A stretch of DNA of 37,789 nucleotides. Origin: a virus. The translations under genes and the position numbers were made by a program. Below, in pieces: positions 1-6,245 of the stretch (positions are counted from its first letter, which is position 1; each line of letters opens with the position of its first letter). Location of the stretch: positions 1 to 37,789 of the IMG/VR virus record IMGVR_UViG_3300025264_000040. One strand, given 5' to 3'. The notes under the pieces are model-generated. The model searched no databases. It worked only from the letters and a program-made list of their open reading frames with translations, and was not told the origin of the DNA.

Positions 1-164
1 GGTTAAAGGAAATGAACGACGGCGGCAGGGCGATGCATCAATACAACTACAGAGATGATCGCGGGGAGTGGAGAAACGTGCGAGTGTGGGGGATTCCAGA
101 GGTGACTAAAGGCGATGTGGATCTACCAGATGTGGAGATGGTGCATAAGGAGATGCCGTTCTGA
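1..164 (+). CDS. small early protein, probably 5'-truncated by window edge
   Basis: The frame is open from base 3 and ends with TGA at 162-164. An ATG at 12 would give 50 residues, but the purine-rich stretch just before it is only one base away, too close for a normal ribosome binding site, so the start probably lies upstream of the window. The product is hydrophilic and acidic at its C-terminus (VDLPDVEMVHKEMPF). I recognise no family. Its stop overlaps the next start as TGATG, which ties it to the early operon that follows. Confidence 0.45.
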   Translation, partial: LKEMNDGGRAMHQYNYRDDRGEWRNVRVWGIPEVTKGDVDLPDVEMVHKEMPF

Positions 165-841
165 TGATCCACTATCACGGCACCCCACTTAGCCCTCAGA
201 TTGAGTTGCTGAAGATGGCGGGGAAGCATTTTTGCGTGAGCTTTGCAAGAACCGATAACGCTACTTGGTGTTTTGCTCACGGGCAAAGTGTGATGTGGGA
301 CAACGGTGCGTTTAGTTTCTACACACGTAAGACTGCCATTAAGTGGGATAAGTTCTACTCTTGGGTTGAGCCTCGCTTAGGACACCCCCATTGGGCTGTT
401 ATTCCGGACGTGATCGACGGGACAGAAGAAGCTAACTGGGCATTGATTAAGGAGTGGCCACTACGCAAAGATTGTGCGGCCCCTGTGTGGCATTTACATG
501 AGTCGCTGCTGCATTTACACAACATTCTTGATGAGGGGTTTCCCCGCATTTGTTTTGGTTCGTCCGCTCAATATTGGCAGATAGGCTCATTGGCATGGGA
601 GCGACGCATGGACGAAGTTTTTAACAGCATTTCGGCGTCTGGCTCAATGCCTTGGGTTCATATGCTTAGAGGGCTTTCGTTGTGTGGGGACAAATGGCCT
701 TTTGCATCAGCAGATTCTGTGAATGTAGCTAGAAACTTTTCGAGTCAGAACATGTGCCCAGAGCGAATGGCTAGGAGAATAGATGCTGTGCAAGGGCCGA
801 TAACGTGGACTTTGAAACCCATTCAAACGGAGCTTTTGTAA
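164..841 (+). CDS. TGT/DpdA-like phage protein (candidate 7-deazaguanine transferase)
   Basis: 225 residues. It belongs to a recurrent phage family that begins MIHYHGTP and carries DNGAF (46-50), IPDVIDG (80-86), PVWHLHES (107-114), a GSS turn (132-134) and ASADS (181-185). The spacing of PD, HLHE, GSS and the late DS motif resembles the TIM-barrel of tRNA-guanine transglycosylases and of DpdA, which insert 7-deazaguanine bases into tRNA or phage DNA. Asp46, Asp82 and Asp184 are candidate active-site acids. At 225 residues it is much shorter than bacterial TGT (about 375), and I see no Cys/His zinc site. It starts by TGATG overlap with the previous gene, with AAGGAG at 147-152. The next two genes look like a queuosine-precursor transporter and a QueF-like protein, which strongly supports the reading. 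The family link is from remembered motifs, not a search. Confidence 0.5.
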   Translation: MIHYHGTPLSPQIELLKMAGKHFCVSFARTDNATWCFAHGQSVMWDNGAFSFYTRKTAIKWDKFYSWVEPRLGHPHWAVIPDVIDGTEEANWALIKEWPLRKDCAAPVWHLHESLLHLHNILDEGFPRICFGSSAQYWQIGSLAWERRMDEVFNSISASGSMPWVHMLRGLSLCGDKWPFASADSVNVARNFSSQNMCPERMARRIDAVQGPITWTLKPIQTELL

Positions 842-1296
842 TGAGATATGTAGCCTTTTATATTGCTAGCGTGGTACTGGTTAACTGGGGCTTTTCGACT
901 TTTCCAGGCTACGAGTGGTTCTGGAGTATTGTTATTGGAGGCGTTTTTATTACTCGAGATTATTGCCAAAGAGCCGTGGGGCATTGGTGTGTGGCTGCCA
1001 TGGCGATAGCTGGTTTACTTAGTTACTGGATGGCAGATCCTTTTGTTGCTATTGCTAGCGTATGCGCATTTGCAGTAGCCGAAGTTGTGGATTGGGTTGT
1101 GTATTCAGTGACCAAACGGCCACTGGCAGATCGAATTCTTATTTCTTCTTCTGTATCAACGCCGCTTGATACTGTTGTGTTTCTATCAATGCTTGGGCTT
1201 TTATCACCTAGTTTAGTGAGTCTTCAAATTGCAAGTAAGATGCTTGCGGCGGTTGGATTGTGGATAGTGTTAAAGTTTTGGGTTCAACGTCGATGA
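841..1296 (+). CDS. VUT/YhhQ-like queuosine-precursor (preQ0/preQ1) transporter
   Basis: 151 residues and strongly hydrophobic, with about four to five membrane segments (roughly 3-20, 26-38, 50-68, 70-90, 112-145). Family features are visible: TRD at 38-40 after a membrane segment (compare ATDL in E. coli YhhQ), an EVVDW motif at 81-85 (compare the acidic D in GQILDV) and SSSVSTPLDT at 102-111 (compare the S-rich stretch ending in DT in YhhQ). YhhQ imports the queuosine precursors preQ0/preQ1 across the inner membrane. This copy is about 70 residues shorter than E. coli YhhQ. The chosen start at 841 overlaps the previous stop (TAATG) and has GGAG at 829-832; an in-frame start at 805 would overlap the previous gene without reason. 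It presumably feeds 7-deazaguanine bases to the neighbouring TGT-like protein. Confidence 0.72.
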   Translation: MRYVAFYIASVVLVNWGFSTFPGYEWFWSIVIGGVFITRDYCQRAVGHWCVAAMAIAGLLSYWMADPFVAIASVCAFAVAEVVDWVVYSVTKRPLADRILISSSVSTPLDTVVFLSMLGLLSPSLVSLQIASKMLAAVGLWIVLKFWVQRR

Positions 1297-1544
1297 AGAT
1301 CTGCCACAAAATTGAGGTGGTATGCAGTTGTCCTTCGGATGCATTGGGAGATGTGTATCAGTGCGAGATCCATACAGAGCGAGTAATAAAGGTAGAGGAT
1401 ATTATTGAGACTGTGGACTCTTTGAAAGATAAAAGTATGTATCAGGAAAGTGTAGCGGAATACTTGAGGAGAACACTGAGGGCTAAGATCGTTCTTAGAG
1501 GAACTCATTACGGACGAATATCAACGGAGGTGGTATGTGAGTAG
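1293..1544 (+). CDS. mini QueF-like T-fold protein
   Basis: 83 residues, starting at an ATG that overlaps the previous stop (ATGA); no clear Shine-Dalgarno is seen, so coupling is likely. CPSDALGD (13-20) lines up with the CPxTxxPD motif of QueF (preQ0 nitrile reductase): Cys13 and Asp20 are exactly seven residues apart, as are B. subtilis QueF Cys55 and Asp62. YQE (50-52) matches the FHE whose Glu binds the substrate base, and RGTHYGRIST (69-78) occupies the place of QueF's C-terminal PRGGI strand. T-fold enzymes (QueF, QueD, FolE) share this base-binding Glu. The protein is about half of B. subtilis QueF (165 residues) and shows no obvious NADPH-binding extension, so it may not be a reductase; a base-binding or transfer role is also possible. 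Together with the two upstream genes it forms a 7-deazaguanine cassette. Confidence 0.5.
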   Translation: MKICHKIEVVCSCPSDALGDVYQCEIHTERVIKVEDIIETVDSLKDKSMYQESVAEYLRRTLRAKIVLRGTHYGRISTEVVCE

Positions 1545-1552
1545 AGGTTCTG

Positions 1553-3094
1553 ATGAATAAGACGGAGGTTACTTACCTAGGACCACCGGGGACCGGCAAG
1601 ACCCAGCGTAACTCGAATTTAGTCCGTAAATGCATCGAGGACGGCATAGCGCCAGACAAGATTGCCAATGTGTCCTTCACTACACGGGCGGCAACAGAAA
1701 GCCAAGATCGCGTTTGCCATGATTGGGGATTGGAGGAAGATGGGCTTCCTTACTTTCAAACGTTGCACAGTATGGCGTTCAGGGCTGGTGGGTATAACCA
1801 TAACGAAGTTATTGCAGGAGACGACTTAAAAGCCCTTGGCGATTATCTCGGTATGGAGTTCAGTCGTCCTAAGAAGCGTTTTGAAACAGACCTCGAGCGT
1901 TTTGGTTTTACTACCGAAGGGGACAGATACCTCAATTTATACAGCTACGCTCGCAGTGTTTGCAAAGATTATGAAGAGGTGTTTCGGGTTAGGGGCGATG
2001 ACAGAATGCAGTGGCCTGTGTTCAAACTTCTTGTGACTACCTACGAGAAATATAAGCGCTTTTACCAGAAGATAGATTTCACAGACATGATTGAGCATTT
2101 TATTGCTATGGATACGTGCCCAGATATAGAGGCGCTTCTTTGTGACGAAGCTCAAGACTTGTCCACGTTGCAGTGGAAGATGATTTCTGTACTGAGACAG
2201 AAGCCTTCTATTCAAGCTTTTTTTGGTGATGACGACCAAGCCATCATGAATTTTGCTGGAGCTGATGTAGCCGCCTTTCAGCAGTGCACGGAAAAGAAGG
2301 AGGTACTCACTCAATCTTATCGAGTGCCTCAAGCTGTACATGAAGTGGCTGAATCTATCTCCAAGAAAATTGTTGGTCGGTTGCCAAAAACATGGAGACC
2401 TAGGCCGTATCAAGGTTTTGTGTTTGAGCACTTAGGGCTTGACAGCATTCCCTTGCATGAAGGCGAGTGGCTTTTGCTTACGAGGACAAATCGCTTAGCC
2501 GACAGATATGGAAGACTTTTGCGGGAGGCTGGCTGGGTATACAAGAATCGCCATGGCGATCCGTCTATTGTGCCTGGTTTGTTTGATGCCATTGTGGATT
2601 GGGAAGCTTGGATAAGAGGGGCCAAGCTTGTGCCTTCTCAAATAAAGGGGATCTATTACTACTTAAAAGCCGATGTCGGTTATAGGGAAGGTTATGCGCC
2701 CAGTGCCAGAATCTTTTCGACGCTAGACGCTACGGTAGCTTTGTCGATGGATGAGGCAAGAGTTTCCTTAGGACTATTAGCACCTAAGGACATCTGGAAG
2801 CGAGCGTTGACTAAGGTTGACGATGAAACCAAGCACTATATTTTGAGTGCTAGGCGACGAGGCGACACCGTTAAAAACCCCAGAATTACTGTGAGCACCA
2901 TTCATTCCATGAAGGGGGCGGAACGAGATAACGTTGTTTTAGTTCCGGAGTTGAACTGGGCAAGTTACGACGAATATCGAAGTAACCCAAACCCAGAGCA
3001 CAGGGTTTGGTATGTGGCGGCCACTCGAGCAAAAGAAAGTTTGCATATTTTGAATTCCAATTCTCTTAGTCACCATTACGCTTATCCTATCTAG
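1553..3094 (+). CDS. UvrD/PcrA-like superfamily 1 DNA helicase
   Basis: 513 residues. All SF1A helicase motifs are visible in order: Walker A GPPGTGKT (10-17), motif Ia near VSFTTRAA, Walker B LLCDEAQD, motif III GDDDQAI with FAGAD, motif IV LTQSYRVP, motif V STIHSMKGAERDNV and motif VI VWYVAATRAKE. It would couple ATP hydrolysis to 3'-5' unwinding, most likely at the replication fork beside the polymerase gene that follows. It is shorter than UvrD (about 720), with reduced accessory 1B/2B subdomains. AGAGG at 1543-1547 sits five bases from the ATG. No stop or frameshift is seen. Confidence 0.9.
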   Translation: MNKTEVTYLGPPGTGKTQRNSNLVRKCIEDGIAPDKIANVSFTTRAATESQDRVCHDWGLEEDGLPYFQTLHSMAFRAGGYNHNEVIAGDDLKALGDYLGMEFSRPKKRFETDLERFGFTTEGDRYLNLYSYARSVCKDYEEVFRVRGDDRMQWPVFKLLVTTYEKYKRFYQKIDFTDMIEHFIAMDTCPDIEALLCDEAQDLSTLQWKMISVLRQKPSIQAFFGDDDQAIMNFAGADVAAFQQCTEKKEVLTQSYRVPQAVHEVAESISKKIVGRLPKTWRPRPYQGFVFEHLGLDSIPLHEGEWLLLTRTNRLADRYGRLLREAGWVYKNRHGDPSIVPGLFDAIVDWEAWIRGAKLVPSQIKGIYYYLKADVGYREGYAPSARIFSTLDATVALSMDEARVSLGLLAPKDIWKRALTKVDDETKHYILSARRRGDTVKNPRITVSTIHSMKGAERDNVVLVPELNWASYDEYRSNPNPEHRVWYVAATRAKESLHILNSNSLSHHYAYPI

Positions 3095-3101
3095 ACGAAA
3101 A

Positions 3102-5048
3102 ATGATTGACGATCTTTTCAACGAGTCAGTTTGGAGTCCTCCTGAAGAGTTACCAAACTTGTCAGACGCTCCGATCATGGCAATTGACGTTGAGACGAGA
3201 GACCCTAATCTAAAAACGCTTGGCCCCGGATGGGTCAGGAATGATGGCAATCTGATTGGAGTAGCCGTAGCGGTTGACGGCTGGTGTGCTTATCTGCCTT
3301 TTGGCCACGGTGATATAGGCAATAACCGTGGTTATGGGAACATGTCCAAAACGTTAATCCTTCGCTGGCTTAAAGGTCAGTTAGCTCATGGGATGCCGGT
3401 TGTGTTTCACAACGCACAGTACGACCTAGGCTGGCTGCTGTCGGAGGGGGTTGATGTCAGGAACCCTATACTTGACACAATGGTTGCCGCTCCGTTGCTT
3501 GATGAGAACCGTTTTAGTTACGCGTTGAACTCGTTAGGAGCCACGTACCTAGGGGAACGCAAGCAGGAGGATGATTTAAGGCGAGCTGCGGCGCAGCACG
3601 GTGTTGATGCCAAGGCAGAGATGTGGAAACTTCCTGCTGCCAGGGTCGCCTTGTACGCACAGACGGACGCTAGGCTGACCTTGGAGCTTTGGCATGTGCT
3701 GAGCAAGAAAATCCGTGCAGACGGCTGTCAGTCCATCTTGGACCTAGAACTCTCGTTGTTACCCACGGTGTTTGAAATGCGGCGCCGCGGAGTTCGAGTT
3801 GATTTGGAGAAAGCGGAAAGAACCAAGAAGGGACTACTTGAGCTCGAGAACAAGCTACTGACAAAAGTGAAGAAGGAAACAGGCATCTGGGTTGAACCGT
3901 GGAACGCTAGAAGTTTGGCCAGTGTCTTTGACAATCTTGGTCTTGAGTATGGTCGAACGGCCAAGAGCGGTGCTCCAAGTTTTACCAAGCAGTTTTTAAA
4001 AACACACGAGCACCCTATTGCTAGGACTATTCTTGAGATAAGGGAGTACAACAAAGCCAATACGACTTTTGTGGATACGATTCTCAGCCACCAGCATGAA
4101 GGCCGTATTCATTGCGAGTTTAACCAGTTGCGCTCAGACGGTGGCGGTACGGTAACCGGGCGTTTTTCTTCCAGCCACCCCAATCTCCAGCAAATGCCCG
4201 CTAGGCATCCTGAGATTAAGAAGCTGATACGGGGTTTGTTCCTTCCAGAAGAGGGCTGCCGGTGGGGGAGCTTTGATTATTCTGCGCAGGAGCCGCGCTG
4301 GTTGATGCACTACGCTTGCCAATCTGAAGGCACTAAGGATAATTCCGTCGTGCAAGAGATTATACGACGTTATCATGAGGATGATTTCGATTTCCACCAG
4401 ATGGTAGCCGACTTAGCTGGAGTAGACAGGACGCTTGCTAAGACACTTAATCTGGGAATCATGTACGGAATGGGGGTTGCCAAGATGGCAACCGTTCTCG
4501 GAGATACTTCTTTTCAAGAAGCCAAAGCCCTTCGGGATGAGTACGAAGAGGAAGTTCCTTTTATCCGAGAGTTCGCCACGATAGTCATGGAGCAGGCACA
4601 GTTGCGCAAAGAGGTGAGAACCTTTCTAGGGCGTAAGTGCAGGTTCCCTATGCGCGAGCGGCCTTGGGAGAGGGGTTCCCCAGTCCACTACGAGACGATG
4701 GAGGCTGAGTGGCAGCAGATTATGGAGACTCCAGTGGCCAATCGGGCGGCCACTTACGGAACCAAGTGGCAGCTCTTAGATCCAGATAAGCTCAGGGTGG
4801 CTTTTACGTACAAGGCGCTGAACAAGTTGATTCAGGCTTCCAGCGCGGACCAAACTAAGCAGGCAATGGCGGATTGCACAAAGAACGGCTATCTGCCGAT
4901 GCTGACCGTTCATGACGAGCTCTGCTTTTCCATTGAAACTGACAGGCAGGTAGGTGAGATAAAAGAACTCATGGAGAAGTGCGTAGAGATGCGCGTTCCT
5001 TCAAGGATTGATGTCGGCATTGGCGACGATTGGGGAGCGGCAAAATGA
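3102..5048 (+). CDS. polA: family A DNA polymerase with 3'-5' exonuclease
   Basis: 648 residues; the replicative polymerase of the phage. Exonuclease motifs: AIDVET (27-32, Asp29 and Glu31), HNAQYD (Exo II) and YAQTDARLTLE (Exo III). Polymerase motifs: TGRFSSSHPNLQQMP, motif A DYSAQEPR (Asp392), motif B R-x3-K-T-L-N-L-G-I-M-Y-G, motif C VHDE (603-606, Asp605). Leu451 sits at the position equivalent to E. coli Phe762 or T7 Tyr526. Motif A has QEP where most relatives have (Q/G)xE(L)R, an unusual Pro. No 5'-3' exonuclease domain is present, as is typical of phage enzymes. The gene follows the helicase by seven bases and overlaps the next start by ATGA. Confidence 0.93.
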   Translation: MIDDLFNESVWSPPEELPNLSDAPIMAIDVETRDPNLKTLGPGWVRNDGNLIGVAVAVDGWCAYLPFGHGDIGNNRGYGNMSKTLILRWLKGQLAHGMPVVFHNAQYDLGWLLSEGVDVRNPILDTMVAAPLLDENRFSYALNSLGATYLGERKQEDDLRRAAAQHGVDAKAEMWKLPAARVALYAQTDARLTLELWHVLSKKIRADGCQSILDLELSLLPTVFEMRRRGVRVDLEKAERTKKGLLELENKLLTKVKKETGIWVEPWNARSLASVFDNLGLEYGRTAKSGAPSFTKQFLKTHEHPIARTILEIREYNKANTTFVDTILSHQHEGRIHCEFNQLRSDGGGTVTGRFSSSHPNLQQMPARHPEIKKLIRGLFLPEEGCRWGSFDYSAQEPRWLMHYACQSEGTKDNSVVQEIIRRYHEDDFDFHQMVADLAGVDRTLAKTLNLGIMYGMGVAKMATVLGDTSFQEAKALRDEYEEEVPFIREFATIVMEQAQLRKEVRTFLGRKCRFPMRERPWERGSPVHYETMEAEWQQIMETPVANRAATYGTKWQLLDPDKLRVAFTYKALNKLIQASSADQTKQAMADCTKNGYLPMLTVHDELCFSIETDRQVGEIKELMEKCVEMRVPSRIDVGIGDDWGAAK

Positions 5049-5431
5049 AATTAAGGACAGTTGTGATGGGATACGTAAAAGTTCATGCTAGATTTAAATT
5101 AAGAAGCAGAGTTGAGCGGGATTTAATAGAAGTTCTGTTGTTGGAAAGAGGTGCTGATCCTGAAACCCTGAGAATAGAAGCCGAGTCTCGGGACCTAGTA
5201 CATAAAGCCTTACGCAAACTGACTAGGAGAAGTCCTAGGGAAGCGGCGGCTGTCAAGCAGCGGTTTTTTGACGGGGCCACTTTCAAGCAAATTGGCAATA
5301 ACCTATCTTGTGGCAGAGACCCCACCGGTCAGCAAAAGAAGACAGTGCTCCAAGAACGGGGGCGGAGGTTGTATAAGAAAGGTATGAGAGACCTGCAAAG
5401 AATCATGTCGATCCCTCCGGAATTCTGGTAG
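5045..5431 (+). CDS. sigma-70 region 4-like helix-turn-helix protein
   Basis: 128 residues from the ATG at 5045, which overlaps the polymerase stop (ATGA); a TTG at 5030 is in frame but less likely. The protein is very basic. Residues 63-118 (SPREAAAVKQRFFDGATF followed by KQIGNNL and later ERGRRLYKKGMRDLQ) follow the layout of sigma region 4: an RE pair, a hydrophobic helix, a T/F-x-x-I-G turn, then a recognition helix with R/K residues ending in a leucine near the end. An insertion of about ten residues (CGRDPTGQQ) falls between the two HTH helices. It has no region 2, so it cannot be a complete sigma factor. It may act as a transcription regulator of the late genes or as a small-terminase-like DNA binder; both are inference. 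Confidence 0.5.
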   Translation: MKLRTVVMGYVKVHARFKLRSRVERDLIEVLLLERGADPETLRIEAESRDLVHKALRKLTRRSPREAAAVKQRFFDGATFKQIGNNLSCGRDPTGQQKKTVLQERGRRLYKKGMRDLQRIMSIPPEFW

Positions 5432-5438
5432 TAATTAG

Positions 5439-5924
5439 ATGAATAGCCGTGACGAATGGAGGACTCCAGCATGGCTTTTTCGGCTGGCACAAAGCATGTT
5501 TGGGCCATACGTACTGGATGCGGCAGCGAGCGATAAGAATGCCCTTTGTGACCGTTTCTATGACCTAGAGAATGACGGCACCAACCAAGAATGGGTTGAT
5601 GGTACGTGGTGTAATCCTCCTTACAGCAACATCACCCCGTGGGTTGACTGCGTAATTGAGCAGGACGTGCGGGCTACCCTATTGATTCCTTCTCCCAATG
5701 GAGAGTTAAGAGACCTAAGAGTTCTAACGGCTTGTTCTGAGATAGTGTTCTTCCAGCAACGAATTGCCTTCATTAACCCAGACACTGGCGTGGCCCAAAA
5801 AGGTAACCCTCGAGGAAGCGTTCTGGTGCATTTTGGCGGTGCAGCAAAAGGTAACTCCCCGCGGCTCCGGGTTATTTCAAAAGCGACCATTGATCTTTAC
5901 AGAAATTGGGGGATTCTCGCCTAA
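5439..5924 (+). CDS. phage-type DNA N6-adenine methyltransferase (Dam family)
   Basis: 161 residues. It has the typical phage Dam-family (Pfam PF05869 type) beginning DEWRTPAWLF, then FGPYVLDAAASDKNALC (SAM/target region) and the catalytic NPPY at 59-62, followed by ITPW. The C-terminal half includes LLIPSPNGELRD and a RIAFINPDTG strand common to this family. It transfers a methyl group from SAM to N6 of adenine in DNA, often for protection against host restriction; the target sequence cannot be told from sequence alone. It is the last gene of the rightward early operon. Together with the putative 7-deazaguanine cassette it suggests two layers of DNA protection. Confidence 0.88.
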   Translation: MNSRDEWRTPAWLFRLAQSMFGPYVLDAAASDKNALCDRFYDLENDGTNQEWVDGTWCNPPYSNITPWVDCVIEQDVRATLLIPSPNGELRDLRVLTACSEIVFFQQRIAFINPDTGVAQKGNPRGSVLVHFGGAAKGNSPRLRVISKATIDLYRNWGILA

Positions 5925-5957
5925 AAAAAGCCCTACAAACGGTGCGATTGTAGGGCT
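5923..5957 (-). terminator. intrinsic terminator for leftward (late) transcription
   Basis: A perfect 10-bp inverted repeat (AGCCCTACAA at 5929-5938, TTGTAGGGCT at 5948-5957) has a 9-base loop. Read on the minus strand, the stem is followed by seven T (5929-5923). On the plus strand no T-run follows. It therefore stops transcripts arriving from the right, just before they would run antisense into the early operon. Confidence 0.75.
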
Positions 5958-6055
5958 GAAATGGTGCGAATAGTGGGGCTGAGGGTCTGTCAGAGTCACA
6001 TTCGCACTGGGGGATACAGACTATAGCGGTTTTTTGACGACGCAGCAAGAAGCGT
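5958..6055. other. intergenic part of the switch region
   Basis: No gene is supported here. The plus strand shows GTCTGT (about 5985) and ACAGAC (about 6016) upstream of GCGGTTTTTT (6036-6041 T-run), a weak candidate rightward terminator for the early operon, but the stem is only about six pairs with a long loop. Confidence 0.3.
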
Positions 6056-6223
6056 CTAGATGTACTTCTCAGGGTGTGTCTTTTCTAGCCATTCACCGTA
6101 ACTTTTCTTAGACCGCTTCCACTCTTCGTCACATTTCTTGTAAAGGTCGATTTCCGTGCCGCCCGTCCAGGTGACTCCGTACACGAAATACAATATAATT
6201 TTTAAGCCAGAACTTTTTACCAT
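6056..6223 (-). CDS. small hypothetical protein, 55 residues
   Basis: An intact minus-strand frame from ATG (6221-6223) to TAG (6056-6058). It encodes a hydrophobic N-terminus (LKIILYFVYGVTW, residues 7-19), then a hydrophilic, Lys/Glu/Trp-rich tail (EEWKRSKKSYGEWLEK) ending in KYI. This composition looks like a real small membrane-associated protein. There is no clear Shine-Dalgarno. It lies between the minus-strand terminator and the protease gene, overlaps the protease promoter on the other strand, and could be the last gene of the late transcript. Function unknown. Confidence 0.5.
   Translation of the reverse strand: MVKSSGLKIILYFVYGVTWTGGTEIDLYKKCDEEWKRSKKSYGEWLEKTHPEKYI
6171..6199 (+). 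promoter_or_regulatory. sigma70-type promoter for the protease gene
   Basis: GTGACT (6171-6176, four of six matches to TTGACA) and a perfect TATAAT (6194-6199) are separated by 17 bases, about 45 bases upstream of the protease ATG, in an AT-rich stretch. Both spacing and position are ideal for a host-type housekeeping promoter. Seen in sequence; activity inferred. Confidence 0.6.
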
Positions 6224-6245
6224 TTAATGCAAGAGGTTCGCCGTT

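Noticed and set aside
805-840. Earlier start for the transporter gene
   Set aside because: It would overlap the previous gene by 37 bases without a ribosome site; ATG at 841 has GGAG and TAATG coupling.
1937-2431. 164-codon minus-strand frame inside the helicase gene
   Set aside because: Antisense to a gene with complete helicase motifs; no domain or ribosome site.
5985-6041. Rightward terminator of the early operon
   Set aside because: The stem is only about six pairs with a loop of over 25 bases before the T-run; not strong enough to call as a feature of its own.
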